A stretch of 64,000 nucleotides of DNA, from contig CANCXM010000001.1 of assembly GCA_947381945.1 (NCBI GenBank), forward strand, positions 1 to 64,000, written 5' to 3'. Below the pieces are notes generated by a model, which was not told where the DNA came from, ran no database searches, and saw only the letters and a list, made by a program, of their open reading frames with translations. This document shows positions 8,137 through 16,162 of the stretch, one piece after another (the first letter of the stretch is position 1; the number at the start of each line of letters is the position of its first letter). This stretch comes from an uncultured Muribaculaceae bacterium (lineage in GTDB: Bacteria > Bacteroidota > Bacteroidia > Bacteroidales > Muribaculaceae). The position numbers and the translations under genes are program-made.

Positions 8137-11100
8137 TCAGGCAAGGGTAATCTTGACTTTCGCGTTGATGTCGTCCATGCTGAGTTCCTCGACACCCTCC
8201 TCGCCGTCGGCAAGGGGCGCGATCTCAAGTGAGGTTGCGAGAACCTGACGGGAGATATAGTCTGCGAAGTCACGGATAGCGTCGTCAGTAGCTTCGCCGG
8301 GAGCGAAGGTGAGGGCGATGCGGTCGGTGATGTCGTAGTCGCGCGATTTGCGGATGTTCTGGATGCGGTTGACGATGTCGCGGGCGATACCCTCGCGGCG
8401 GAGTTCGGGAGTGACGGTGACGTCAAGGGCGATGGTGAGATTGCCTTCGTTGGCCACGAGCCATCCGGGGATGTCCTCGGAGATGATTTCCACGTCGGTC
8501 AATTCGACCTCGGCGGGAGTGCCGTTGAGATCAAAGGTGAGTTTGCCGTCGCGCTCGAGGGTGGCGATTGATTTCGCGTCGAGGTTCTTGATGATTTCGG
8601 CGGCTGCCTTCATCTGCTTTCCGAATTTCGGGCCGAGTTTCTTGAAGTCGGGCTTGACGCTCTTGACGAGTATGCCTTCGTCGTTGCCGACAATCTTAAG
8701 GTCTTTGACGTTGATTTCGCTCTTCACCAGTTCCTGAATTGCTTCAAGGGCTGCACGGCGGGCATCGTCGGCCACAGGCACCATGATGGTCTGGAGCGGC
8801 TGACGCACCTTGAGGTTGACTTTGCGACGGAGTGCGAGGGTCATGGATGTGATGTCCTGCGCGAGTTTCTGACGTTCCTCGAGTTCGGGGTCGATGAGGG
8901 CCGGGTCACTCTCGGGGAAGCGGTCGAGGTGGACTGACTCTGTCGAACCGGTGAGGTCGCGGTAGAGACGGTCGGCATAGAAGGGTGCGAAGGGTGCCAT
9001 GAGACGGCTGACGGTCTCAAGGCAGGTATAGAGTGTCTGGTAAGCGGCAAGTTTGTCGGTTGTCATCTCGCCACCCCAGAAACGTTTGCGGTTGAGGCGT
9101 ACATACCAGTTCGAGAGGTTGTCGCCGACGAAGTCACCGATTGCACGGGCTGCACGGGTGGGCTCGTAGTCGTCGAGGGCGGCGGTCACCTCTTTGATGA
9201 GGGTGTTGAGGAGCGAGAGAATCCAGCGGTCGATCTCGGGACGCTCGCTGACGGGTACCTGCGGAGCTGTCGGGTCGAAGCCGTCGACGTTGGCGTAGAG
9301 AGCGAAGAAGCTGTATGTATTATATAAGGTGGAGAAGAGCTTGCGCGAGGTCTCGAGCACGCCTTTCTCATCGTATTTCAGATTGTCCCAGGGTGCGGAG
9401 TTGGAAATCATGTACCAACGCACGGGGTCGGCGCCATACTGGCTTATCTGACCGAAGGGATCGACGGCGTTACCGAGACGCTTGGACATTTTGTTGCCAT
9501 ACTTGTCGAGCACGAGGCCGTTGGAGATGACAGTCTTGTAGGAGATGGAGTCGAAGACCATGCCGGCGATTGCGTGGAGGGTGAAGAACCATCCGCGTGT
9601 CTGGTCGACACCTTCGGCGATGAAGTCGGCGGGATATACCTCGCGGTTGTCAAAAGCCTCCTTGTTCTCGAAGGGATAGTGAATCTGGGCGTAGGGCATG
9701 GAACCGGAGTCGAACCAAACGTCGATGAGGTCTTTCTCGCGGCGCATGGGTTTGCCGGAGGGTGAGACGAGGACGATGTCATCGACGTAGGGACGGTGGA
9801 GGTCAATCTTCTCATAGTTGGCCTTGTCGAAGTTGCCCGGTTCGAAACCTGCCTTGCGGTAGGGGTTCTCGGTCATGAATCCTGCTTCGACGGCGCGCTC
9901 GATTTCATTGAAGAGCTGCTCGACTGATGAGATGCAGAGTTCTTCCTTGGCATCCTCTGTGCGCCAGATGGGGAGGGGTGTGCCCCAGTAGCGGCTGCGC
10001 GAGAGGTTCCAGTCCTGAAGGTTCTCAAGCCATTTGCCGAAACGGCCGCTGCCGGTCGATGCGGGTTTCCACTTGATGCCTTCGTTGAGCTGCATGAGGC
10101 GTTCGCGCACGGCTGTGGTCTTGATGAACCATGAGTCGAGCGGGTAGTAGAGGACGGGTTTGTCCGTACGCCAGCAGTGGGGATAGTTGTGGGTATGCTT
10201 CTCGATTTTGAACACCTTGTCGGTAGCCTTGAGTTCCATGCAGATCTTCACGTCGAGAGTTTCGGTCTGCTCGGTTGCTTCGGGGTCGTAGGCGTTCTTG
10301 ACATACTGACCTTCCCAGGGTTTGTAGGCTTCGACGTCGACCATCTCCTCGACGAATTTCGGGTCGAGGTCAGAGAGGAGGTAGAAGCGGCCTGTGAGGT
10401 CGACCATCGGACGGATGTTGCCGTCGCGGTCAGTGAGGTGGAGCGGAGGAATGCCGTTCTGACGCGACACACGGAGGTCGTCAGCGCCGAAGGTTCCGGC
10501 GATGTGGACGATACCTGTACCGTCCTCGGTTGTGACATAGTCACCGGGGATGACGCGGAATGCACCCTCGCCGGGATTGACCCAGGGGAGAAGCTGCTCG
10601 TAGTCGATGCCGACGAGGTCAAGACCCTTGACCTGAGCAACGACTTCGTAGGGGATGAGCTTGTCGCCCTTCGAGTAGCTGTCGAGGGGGAGTTCCTTGG
10701 CTTTGGCATTGAAGAGCGAACCCATGAGAGCGTCGGCTGCGACAACTGTGATGGGTTTGCCGGAATATGGATTGTAGGTGCGGACGATGTTGTAGGTGAT
10801 GTCCGGGCCTACTGCAAGTGCGGTGTTTGAGGGGAGGGTCCACGGAGTAGTAGTCCATGCGAGGAAGTAGGGAGTTCCCCACTTGAAGAGGAGTTCGCGG
10901 TAGGGAGCGAGCGAGGGATTCTCGTTGTCGAGGACGCGGAACTGGGCCACGCAGGTAGTGTCCTTAACGTCGCGGTAACATCCGGGCTGGTTGAGCTCAT
11001 GGGAGCTGAGGCCTGTTCCGGCTGCGGGTGAGTAGGGCTGGATGGTGTAGCCCTTGTAGAGATAGCCTTTCTCGTAGAGCTGGCCGAGGAGCCACCATAC

Positions 11101-11580
11101 GGTCTCGATGTAGCGGTTGTCGTATGTGATATAGGCGTTGGGCATGTCGACCCAGTAGCCCATGCGGCGGGTGAGGTCTTCCCATTCGCCGGTATACTTC
11201 ATCACCTCGCGGCGGCAGGCGGCGTTGTAGTCATCGACAGAGATTTTCTTGCCGATGTCCTCCTTGGTGATGCCGAGATTCTTTTCAACGCCAAGTTCGA
11301 CGGGGAGACCGTGGGTGTCCCAACCGGCTTTGCGCTTCACCTGATAGCCCTGCATTGTCTTGTAGCGGCAGAAAATGTCCTTGATGGTGCGGGCAAGGAC
11401 GTGGTGAATGCCGGGTTTGCCGTTGGCGGAGGGAGGACCTTCGAAAAATACGAACGAGGGGCAACCTTCGCGTTCAGACATTGTGCGGGCAAACACATCT
11501 TCATTTCCCCACTTTTCAAGGATGGAATCATTGATTTCCGGCAGCTTAAGGCCGTTGTATTCAGGGAATCTCTTTGACAT
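8137..11580 (-). CDS. ileS: Isoleucyl-tRNA synthetase
   Basis: A 1147-residue class I aminoacyl-tRNA synthetase charging tRNA-Ile. The HIGH-type motif is in PSANGKPGIHHVLARTIKDI near residue 55 and the KMSKS motif is GNKMSKRLGNAVDPFG. The editing (CP1) domain spans about 200-480 with TTTPWTLPSNTALAVGP. The anticodon-binding helical domain and a long C-terminal region follow. Length and the absence of a terminal cysteine zinc knuckle suggest the eukaryote-like type 2 group. It heads a minus-strand run with dksA, lspA and the DUF4296 gene. Confidence 0.96.
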   Translation of the reverse strand: MSKRFPEYNGLKLPEINDSILEKWGNEDVFARTMSEREGCPSFVFFEGPPSANGKPGIHHVLARTIKDIFCRYKTMQGYQVKRKAGWDTHGLPVELGVEKNLGITKEDIGKKISVDDYNAACRREVMKYTGEWEDLTRRMGYWVDMPNAYITYDNRYIETVWWLLGQLYEKGYLYKGYTIQPYSPAAGTGLSSHELNQPGCYRDVKDTTCVAQFRVLDNENPSLAPYRELLFKWGTPYFLAWTTTPWTLPSNTALAVGPDITYNIVRTYNPYSGKPITVVAADALMGSLFNAKAKELPLDSYSKGDKLIPYEVVAQVKGLDLVGIDYEQLLPWVNPGEGAFRVIPGDYVTTEDGTGIVHIAGTFGADDLRVSRQNGIPPLHLTDRDGNIRPMVDLTGRFYLLSDLDPKFVEEMVDVEAYKPWEGQYVKNAYDPEATEQTETLDVKICMELKATDKVFKIEKHTHNYPHCWRTDKPVLYYPLDSWFIKTTAVRERLMQLNEGIKWKPASTGSGRFGKWLENLQDWNLSRSRYWGTPLPIWRTEDAKEELCISSVEQLFNEIERAVEAGFMTENPYRKAGFEPGNFDKANYEKIDLHRPYVDDIVLVSPSGKPMRREKDLIDVWFDSGSMPYAQIHYPFENKEAFDNREVYPADFIAEGVDQTRGWFFTLHAIAGMVFDSISYKTVISNGLVLDKYGNKMSKRLGNAVDPFGQISQYGADPVRWYMISNSAPWDNLKYDEKGVLETSRKLFSTLYNTYSFFALYANVDGFDPTAPQVPVSERPEIDRWILSLLNTLIKEVTAALDDYEPTRAARAIGDFVGDNLSNWYVRLNRKRFWGGEMTTDKLAAYQTLYTCLETVSRLMAPFAPFYADRLYRDLTGSTESVHLDRFPESDPALIDPELEERQKLAQDITSMTLALRRKVNLKVRQPLQTIMVPVADDARRAALEAIQELVKSEINVKDLKIVGNDEGILVKSVKPDFKKLGPKFGKQMKAAAEIIKNLDAKSIATLERDGKLTFDLNGTPAEVELTDVEIISEDIPGWLVANEGNLTIALDVTVTPELRREGIARDIVNRIQNIRKSRDYDITDRIALTFAPGEATDDAIRDFADYISRQVLATSLEIAPLADGEEGVEELSMDDINAKVKITLA

Positions 11581-11628
11581 TTCGAGACGGTATTTTATAA
11601 GTTGTAGGTATGTTGGCTAAATTTTTTG

Positions 11629-11636
11629 CAAAAGTA
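11629..11636 (-). promoter_or_regulatory. -7 promoter box for ileS
   Basis: TACTTTTG on the minus strand matches TAnnTTTG. Transcription would begin near 11625, giving a leader of about 45 nt before ATG 11580. No strong -33 TTTG is visible. No T-box-like leader is present. Confidence 0.65.
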
Positions 11637-11648
11637 GTAAATATTTCC

Positions 11649-11769
11649 CGAAAAACCTAAGGGGTTGTGTCATATTTGCTTAATTGATACAGAAGTGTAT
11701 ATGGTCTTGCGGGACATTCAACATTTGTATCAAAGGGCTTTAACGACACACCCCTTCAGGGCTTTTTCG
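11649..11769. repeat. Imperfect fold-back (MITE-like) element between ileS and nitroreductase
   Basis: Two long arms pair across about 50 bases. The outer arms are CGAAAAACCTAAGGGGTTGT (from 11649, running to 11671) and the near-complement ending CTTTTTCG (11745-11769). Inner arms are TTGATACA (11684-11691) and TGTATCAA (11726-11733). The core AAGGGG(T)TGTGTC pairs with GACACACCCCTT. It could be a miniature inverted-repeat element, or the terminator of the nitroreductase gene. No transposase is nearby. Confidence 0.55.
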
Positions 11770-11804
11770 TATGTGTTATGGTCAGGCTGACGGGTGTGGA
11801 AGCC

Positions 11805-12425
11805 TTACCACTTGTTGATGTGGACGTTGTCGGCCTTATACTTATCCTTCGGTTGCTGCGGGCCGTTGGGATAGCCGAGCATTACGACGCTCATCGGGAC
11901 GATTGAGTCGGGGATTTCGAAGAGGTTCTTGACGAGGTCGACACGTTCGCTGATGGGGTAGCATCCACACCATACGGCTCCAAGCCCTACGGCATGGGCG
12001 GCGAGAAGGATGTTTTCGGTTGCTGCCGAGCAATCCTGTACCCAATAATCCTTGCCTTCACCGGGGAAGGTGTTGGTCGTGTCGCCGCAGACCACGATGG
12101 CTGCCTGGGCCTTTGCAGCAGGGCGCCAGTTGCCTTGTGCGAGGCTGTCGAGGAGGTTGCGCTGGTTGATGACAATGAATTTCCACGGTTGCTTGTTGCC
12201 GGCGGTCGGTGCGGCCATGCCTGCGCGCAGGAGGGTGTCGATAGTGGCTTCCGATACGGGAGCGTCGGTGTAGTCGCGGACACTTGAGCGGGTCATGATG
12301 TTTTCGATTACGGCATCGGTGTTGGATGCGCTTGCGGCAGCGTTGCCGCACTCGGAGTTTGAGCAGGAGGCCGAAAGGAGCATTGTGGCTACGGCGGCTG
12401 CGGAGAGAATGAATGATTTTTTCAT
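11805..12425 (-). CDS. Nitroreductase family lipoprotein
   Basis: A 206-residue flavin-dependent oxidoreductase of the nitroreductase fold with an unusual N-terminal lipoprotein signal (ATMLLSASC, Cys near residue 21). The FMN-binding signature is at RSSVRDYTDAPVSEATIDT and MAAPTAGNKQPWKFIVI; the later block LAAHAVGLGAVWCGCYP and the end MVMLGYPNGPQQPKDKY also fit (the MVMLG stretch reads MSVVMLGYPNGP in the protein). These enzymes reduce nitro-compounds or quinones with NAD(P)H as homodimers. The acceptor is unknown. Envelope anchoring is inferred from the lipobox. Confidence 0.88.
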   Translation of the reverse strand: MKKSFILSAAAVATMLLSASCSNSECGNAAASASNTDAVIENIMTRSSVRDYTDAPVSEATIDTLLRAGMAAPTAGNKQPWKFIVINQRNLLDSLAQGNWRPAAKAQAAIVVCGDTTNTFPGEGKDYWVQDCSAATENILLAAHAVGLGAVWCGCYPISERVDLVKNLFEIPDSIVPMSVVMLGYPNGPQQPKDKYKADNVHINKW

Positions 12426-12488
12426 ATTTAGTTTTGGGGTTGAAAATTTGAGTCTGTAAATCTGTAAATTGGGAGGAGGTTACCGTGG

Positions 12489-12911
12489 TCAGAGCCGGTC
12501 GATGCGGACAATCACCGGCCGCGTTCCGTCGGGGCAGGAGATGATTGAGGTGGTCTCGGTGAGGGCTTTCGCGCATGAAGATTGGGATGCGGTGGCGACA
12601 ATGAGGTCCCACAGGCGCGGACAGAATCCGTCGGGACGTCCGGCATCGGCGTCGAAGGTGAACACGTCGCCTGATTTGAACGCCGTGCATGGTCCGGTGT
12701 CGGGATCGTCAAGATAGAGCGACTGGAGGTCGAGGTGACACTCGCGCCTGAGGACACTGACGCGGCAAGGCCGGGATATGCGCCCCGGGGCCGTGGCGGA
12801 CGGCGAGGATGTCGCTGCACGTTGTGCGCTCAAAGCTGCGGCAGGAAAAGCGTTAAGCCCGATTGCCCCTGCGGCGAGGGATGCTATTTTGCAGAAATGT
12901 CTTCGGTTCAT
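12489..12911 (-). CDS. TIGR04076 family protein with Tat-like signal
   Basis: About 140 residues from ATG 12911. The N-terminus MNRRHFCKIASLAAGAIGLN has a twin-arginine-like signal. The mature part fits the TIGR04076 pattern: CRVSVLRRECHLDLQSLYL, then GPCTAFKSGDVFTFD, GFCPRLWDLIVATA, and a cysteine near the C-terminus (SIISCPDGTRPVIVRI). Function of this family is not established; conserved cysteines suggest metal or redox binding. A longer frame from 13064 is rejected because a perfect -7 box lies between it and ATG 12911. It ends 63 bases before the nitroreductase gene on the same strand. Confidence 0.72.
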   Translation of the reverse strand: MNRRHFCKIASLAAGAIGLNAFPAAALSAQRAATSSPSATAPGRISRPCRVSVLRRECHLDLQSLYLDDPDTGPCTAFKSGDVFTFDADAGRPDGFCPRLWDLIVATASQSSCAKALTETTSIISCPDGTRPVIVRIDRL

Positions 12912-12919
12912 TATAGGAG

Positions 12920-12927
12920 CAAAGGTA
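12920..12927 (-). promoter_or_regulatory. -7 promoter box for the TIGR04076 gene
   Basis: TACCTTTG on the minus strand, nine bases upstream of ATG 12911. Transcription would start within a few bases of the start codon, so the message may be nearly leaderless. The -33 box is weak. Confidence 0.6.
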
Positions 12928-13037
12928 GCCATTTCGCGGAAATCGCGGATTAAAGTTGGTGAAAAAAAGTGTGAAATAATTTTCAAGTGACAGAAAAAAC
13001 ATCTAAATTTGCATTCACAAAAGTTATTGGGATTTAT

Positions 13038-13110
13038 GCGGCAGTAGCTCAGTTGGTAGAGCATCAGCTTCCCAAGCTGAGGGTCGCGAGTTCGAGCCTC
13101 GTTTGCCGCT
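13038..13110 (+). tRNA. tRNA-Gly (CCC)
   Basis: A complete 73-nt cloverleaf without encoded CCA. The acceptor stem GCGGCAG pairs with TTGCCGC (one G-T pair), the D-arm is GCTCAGTTGGTAGAGC, the anticodon stem TCAGC/GCTGA encloses loop TTCCCAA with anticodon CCC, and the T-arm is GCGAGTTCGAGCCTCGT. It reads GGG glycine codons. An AT-rich accessory island starts right after its terminator, but I found no second copy of the tRNA 3' end to mark an attachment site. Confidence 0.96.
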
Positions 13111-13111
13111 C

Positions 13112-13163
13112 AAAGCCGGCCTCATCATCAAACCCGCGCGGTTGATGGCGAGGCCGGCTTTTT
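13112..13163 (+). terminator. Rho-independent terminator after tRNA-Gly
   Basis: GCCGGCCTC (13115-13123) pairs with GAGGCCGGC (13150-13158), enclosing a further stem ATCAA/TTGAT, and is followed by TTTTT. It begins two bases after the tRNA. Confidence 0.88.
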
Positions 13164-13188
13164 ACGCTGATATGTCAAATTTTTAATG

Positions 13189-13196
13189 TATCTTTG
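13189..13196 (+). promoter_or_regulatory. -7 promoter box before the KilA-N remnant
   Basis: TATCTTTG matches TAnnTTTG about 28 bases before ATG 13224. It overlaps a TTG at 13194 that would otherwise extend the frame, which argues for the ATG start. Confidence 0.55.
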
Positions 13197-13223
13197 CCTT
13201 TGAAATTAAATGCTTATCCCCAA

Positions 13224-13529
13224 ATGGCAAAAATCACCGTCCAAAATACTCCAATTACTGTTTTCGACATCGAGGAGCAGGACTATATCCATCTTATGGA
13301 CATGGCAACTGCCAAAGATGGAGACAGCAGGGCTGCGGATGTTATCAAGAACTGGATCAGGAATAGATACACCATTGAGTTTCTTGGTACATGGGAACTT
13401 ATCCACAACCCTAATTTCAAAGTGGTCGAATTTGACCACTTTAGAATGAGTGCCGGTTTGCCATCATTTGTATTAAGTGCCTCAGAATGGATAGAGAGAA
13501 CCGGTGCAATAGGACTACCACAATCATAG
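13224..13529 (+). pseudogene. Truncated KilA-N domain protein
   Basis: About 101 residues covering the KilA-N DNA-binding domain common in Bacteroidales mobile DNA: MAKITVQNTPITVFDIEEQD, then IKNWIRNRYTIEFLGTWELI, FKVVEFDHFRMSAGLPSFVL and SASEWIERTGAIGL. Family members normally continue for well over 200 residues with more conserved sequence; here the frame ends abruptly in PQS and a stop, and the continuation is absent downstream. It is therefore a 3'-deleted remnant. KilA-N proteins are phage-related and often lie near defence or toxin genes, consistent with the genes that follow. Confidence 0.75.
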
Positions 13530-13620
13530 CGACTTATCAAACCCAACCAAATCGCCATCCATCAGATGAGCGTGTTGGAGAGTAGTGATAAAGACCGAAA
13601 ACTTTGAAATAAATCTCACG

Positions 13621-14091
13621 ATGATAAAATATATAGAGAAAGGTGATATATTCAATATCAGTGGCGTAAGTAGCTATGCCCACGGATGCAACTGTGCCGG
13701 AGCTATGGGCAAAGGAATTGCCTTGCAATTTCGTAGCAAATACCCGGAAATGTATTCGGAATATAAAACAATGTGCAAGGATGGGATTTACAAGCCAGGT
13801 GATGTTTTCGATTACAATTATGGAGACGGACACATATACAACCTTGGCACACAGGCAACATGGAGAACAAAAGCACGGATAGAATATATAGAGCGGTCGG
13901 TTAAAGCAATGCTTGAATTGGCTGAGAGAGAAAATGTGACAAAAATCGCTCTCCCTGCGATTGGCGCCGGATTGGGTGGCTTGAAATGGGATGATGTGAA
14001 AGATGTTCTGAATAGAGTGTCTGCCGATTATCCAACCATCGAGTTATATGTTGTGGAAACCTATCAAAGCAACATCCCCATCTCCGAATAA
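13621..14091 (+). CDS. Macrodomain (ADP-ribose-binding/hydrolase) protein
   Basis: A 156-residue single macrodomain. Key parts are IEKGDIFNISGVSSYAHGCN (N-terminal strand and first loop), AGAMGKGIALQF (ADP-ribose-binding glycine loop), GHIYNLGTQATWRTKARIE, and IALPAIGAGLGGLKWDDVKD (second loop). The GxMGKGIAxxF and P-x-IGxGxGGLxW pattern resembles the DarG/TARG1/ALC1 branch, which removes ADP-ribose from protein or DNA. No DarT-type toxin is adjacent. It is followed after 40 bases by an ADP-ribosylglycohydrolase. GTG 13585 would extend the frame, but ATG 13621 starts the family alignment. Confidence 0.88.
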   Translation: MIKYIEKGDIFNISGVSSYAHGCNCAGAMGKGIALQFRSKYPEMYSEYKTMCKDGIYKPGDVFDYNYGDGHIYNLGTQATWRTKARIEYIERSVKAMLELAERENVTKIALPAIGAGLGGLKWDDVKDVLNRVSADYPTIELYVVETYQSNIPISE

Positions 14092-14131
14092 TTGGATTCA
14101 AAGGACTCTATATTTAAATGGAAAATGAAAT

Positions 14132-15064
14132 ATGAAGTCACAAGTTATAGATAGAATATTCGGTTGTCTTTTCGGTCAAGCTATAGGTGATGCTCTTGGG
14201 CTTGGAAGTGAGTTTATGGATAAGAAGGAAGTGAAGAAATATTATCCTGATAAACTTAAGAGATATGACCAAATAATACAGGATGGGCATCGTATTAGAT
14301 GGAACATAGGAGCGTGGACTGATGATACAGATATGATGCTATGTTTAATGGATGCCTTTAATAATGGTGGCTTTCTCTATGAACGTGCGGCGCATAATTT
14401 TAAGACTTGGTTTAATGGGATTCCAATGGGTATTGGCCGACATGTTGCTAAAGTCCTTTGTTGCTCGGATTATGAGGACGCCCCGTTTGAAGCATCAAAG
14501 ATAATGTGGATCTCCACTAAATGTAATTGTGCAGCCAATGGCGCGTTGATGAGAACTTCCATTATGGGTCTTTGGAAGGAATATAATAGGGACTGGGTTG
14601 AGCAGGCATGTACACTTACACATTATGACCCTCGTTGTATTTTATCTTGCCATATAGCGTCGTTCATTATAAACCAATTGGTATGGCATAGCCGTTTACT
14701 TTCTGTTGATGAGGTGTTGTCTATGACTGCCGATGCGGAACTTGCAAGCTACATTAAATTAGCTTATGATAGTCCAAATATTAGCGATTTGGAATTGGCT
14801 AAACAACCGGGAATTGGATATACATATCGTACATTATGTGCGGCATTGTGGTGTTATTGGCATTCAGATTCATTTGAATCAGGCTTGATTGATATTGTTA
14901 ATGAAGGTGGCGATGCTGATACTAATGCTGCTATTGCCTGTGCAATCCTTGGAGCCAGATTTGGTTATAATTCAATTCCTATATATTATGTTAATAATTT
15001 ACACAGAAGTGATTATTATATGAATCGGTGCAATGATTTTGTCAAAATTGTGCTGGGTAGTTGA
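14132..15064 (+). CDS. ADP-ribosylglycohydrolase (ARH/DraG family)
   Basis: A 310-residue all-helical dinuclear-magnesium hydrolase that cleaves ADP-ribose from modified targets. The metal-binding signatures are visible: GCLFGQAIGDALGLGSEFMD at the start, WTDDTDMMLCLMDA (first acidic cluster), CNCAANGALMRTS in the middle, and EGGDADTNAAIACAILGARFG near residue 260 (second cluster). Sequence is AT-rich compared with the housekeeping genes around it. With the macrodomain gene upstream it forms a pair of ADP-ribose-removing enzymes. The target modification is unknown. Confidence 0.9.
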   Translation: MKSQVIDRIFGCLFGQAIGDALGLGSEFMDKKEVKKYYPDKLKRYDQIIQDGHRIRWNIGAWTDDTDMMLCLMDAFNNGGFLYERAAHNFKTWFNGIPMGIGRHVAKVLCCSDYEDAPFEASKIMWISTKCNCAANGALMRTSIMGLWKEYNRDWVEQACTLTHYDPRCILSCHIASFIINQLVWHSRLLSVDEVLSMTADAELASYIKLAYDSPNISDLELAKQPGIGYTYRTLCAALWCYWHSDSFESGLIDIVNEGGDADTNAAIACAILGARFGYNSIPIYYVNNLHRSDYYMNRCNDFVKIVLGS

Positions 15065-15232
15065 ATTTAAGATTTGAATATATCTAAAAATTTTGAGTTG
15101 TTTTATAGAGGAGAATATAGCATCTGTTTTCCTCTTTCCGATTCATGATAATATGCGGGGTATTCTAAGCATAAGATTTCTATGATGTGCCGATTTTCTG
15201 CTGATAAGCGTTTAATTGTTAAATGGAATGCT

Positions 15233-15240
15233 TAACTTTG
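15233..15240 (+). promoter_or_regulatory. -7 promoter box for mntA-hepT
   Basis: TAACTTTG ends seven bases before ATG 15247, so transcription should start at or next to the start codon, a leaderless or nearly leaderless message. A weak TTTA lies 18 bases upstream. Confidence 0.6.
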
Positions 15241-15246
15241 CGCTAT

Positions 15247-15552
15247 ATGAAACTGATTGAATTGAATCTGGCACGGATTTTTGAGCTTTGCCGTCTGCAT
15301 CGGGTGAAGTCGCTGGCTGTCTTTGGGTCTATTCTTACGGATAGATTCAATGAGGATAGCGATGTGGATTTGCTTGTTGACTTTGAGCCCACCAATCCCG
15401 ATACGTTTGATTATGTAAGCAATTATTTTGATTTGCGCGATGCACTGGAGCTATTGTTTAATAGACAGGTGGATCTGATAGAGTATGGTGACAATCTTAA
15501 TCCTCTATTCAAGGCATCTGTCGACAGAAAAAAAAAGATGATTTATGGATGA
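15247..15552 (+). CDS. mntA: MntA-type nucleotidyltransferase antitoxin
   Basis: A 101-residue minimal nucleotidyltransferase. The catalytic signature is LAVFGSILTDRFNEDSDVDL followed by LVDF: GS at the nucleotide site and the D-x-D pair for metal. In characterised HepT-MntA (type VII) toxin-antitoxin pairs, MntA neutralises HepT by transferring AMP groups to a tyrosine. ATG at 15223 would add eight residues but lies upstream of the -7 box, so ATG 15247 is chosen. The stop overlaps the HepT start by eight bases, which suggests coupled translation. Confidence 0.88.
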   Translation: MKLIELNLARIFELCRLHRVKSLAVFGSILTDRFNEDSDVDLLVDFEPTNPDTFDYVSNYFDLRDALELLFNRQVDLIEYGDNLNPLFKASVDRKKKMIYG

Positions 15553-15901
15553 ATACATCGCAGTTTACCTATATGATGTCAAAAAGGCAATAATGGAGGT
15601 GGAAAGCTTTTTTGAAGGCTATCCAATGCGTTATGATGTCTTTGAAAAGGACTATCTTCGTAGAAGTGCGGTTGAACGCAAAGCAGAGATAATGGGTGAG
15701 GCGATAAATAGAATTTTAAAGATTCAACGTGATTTCCCTCTTCCAAATGCTAAAGCTGTGATTGATACGCGTAATCGTATAATACATGGTTATGATTCGG
15801 TTAAGCCTGAATTCCTTTGGGGATTGGTGGTGCGCCATATTCCGGAACTGAAGAAAGATGTCGAGAGGCTTTTGGCTCAATATGACATTTCTGTTGACTG
15901 A
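15545..15901 (+). CDS. hepT: HepT-type HEPN toxin
   Basis: A 118-residue all-helical HEPN-domain protein. The ribonuclease motif R-x4-H-x-Y is present in DTRNRIIHGYDSV. The tyrosine two residues after the histidine is the residue that partner MntA proteins AMPylate in studied systems. Other HepT-like regions are SAVERKAEIMGEAINRIL and the C-terminal VVRHIPELKKDVERLL. HepT is thought to act as an RNase toxin, possibly on tRNA. It overlaps mntA by eight bases. The catalytic motif is intact, so the pair is probably functional. Confidence 0.9.
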   Translation: MDEYIAVYLYDVKKAIMEVESFFEGYPMRYDVFEKDYLRRSAVERKAEIMGEAINRILKIQRDFPLPNAKAVIDTRNRIIHGYDSVKPEFLWGLVVRHIPELKKDVERLLAQYDISVD

Positions 15902-16162
15902 ATCCTGTCGGCTTGCTAAGTAACGTCAGAAAAAAATATGAACAATGCTTGACTTTTAGAAGCCCGTGTCAGTTTCGGTCGGTAGATTAATCAGTGGATT
16001 TAACAATTCCGTGTTGACTGATGTTATGAAAAGTGATGACAAATGAATGCTGAATGTCTGCCTACGCACGGATCGCAGCATGTCACCGTCACGTTTTCTG
16101 TCAGCAAACCATCAAATTCAATCGGTAAAAATTTAAAGGAAAATACATAGCACAACATAACT

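Noticed and set aside
13038..15901. tRNA-Gly as a proven integration site of the accessory island
   Set aside because: No duplicated tRNA 3' end and no integrase were found between 13.1 and 16.2 kb, so only proximity is reported.
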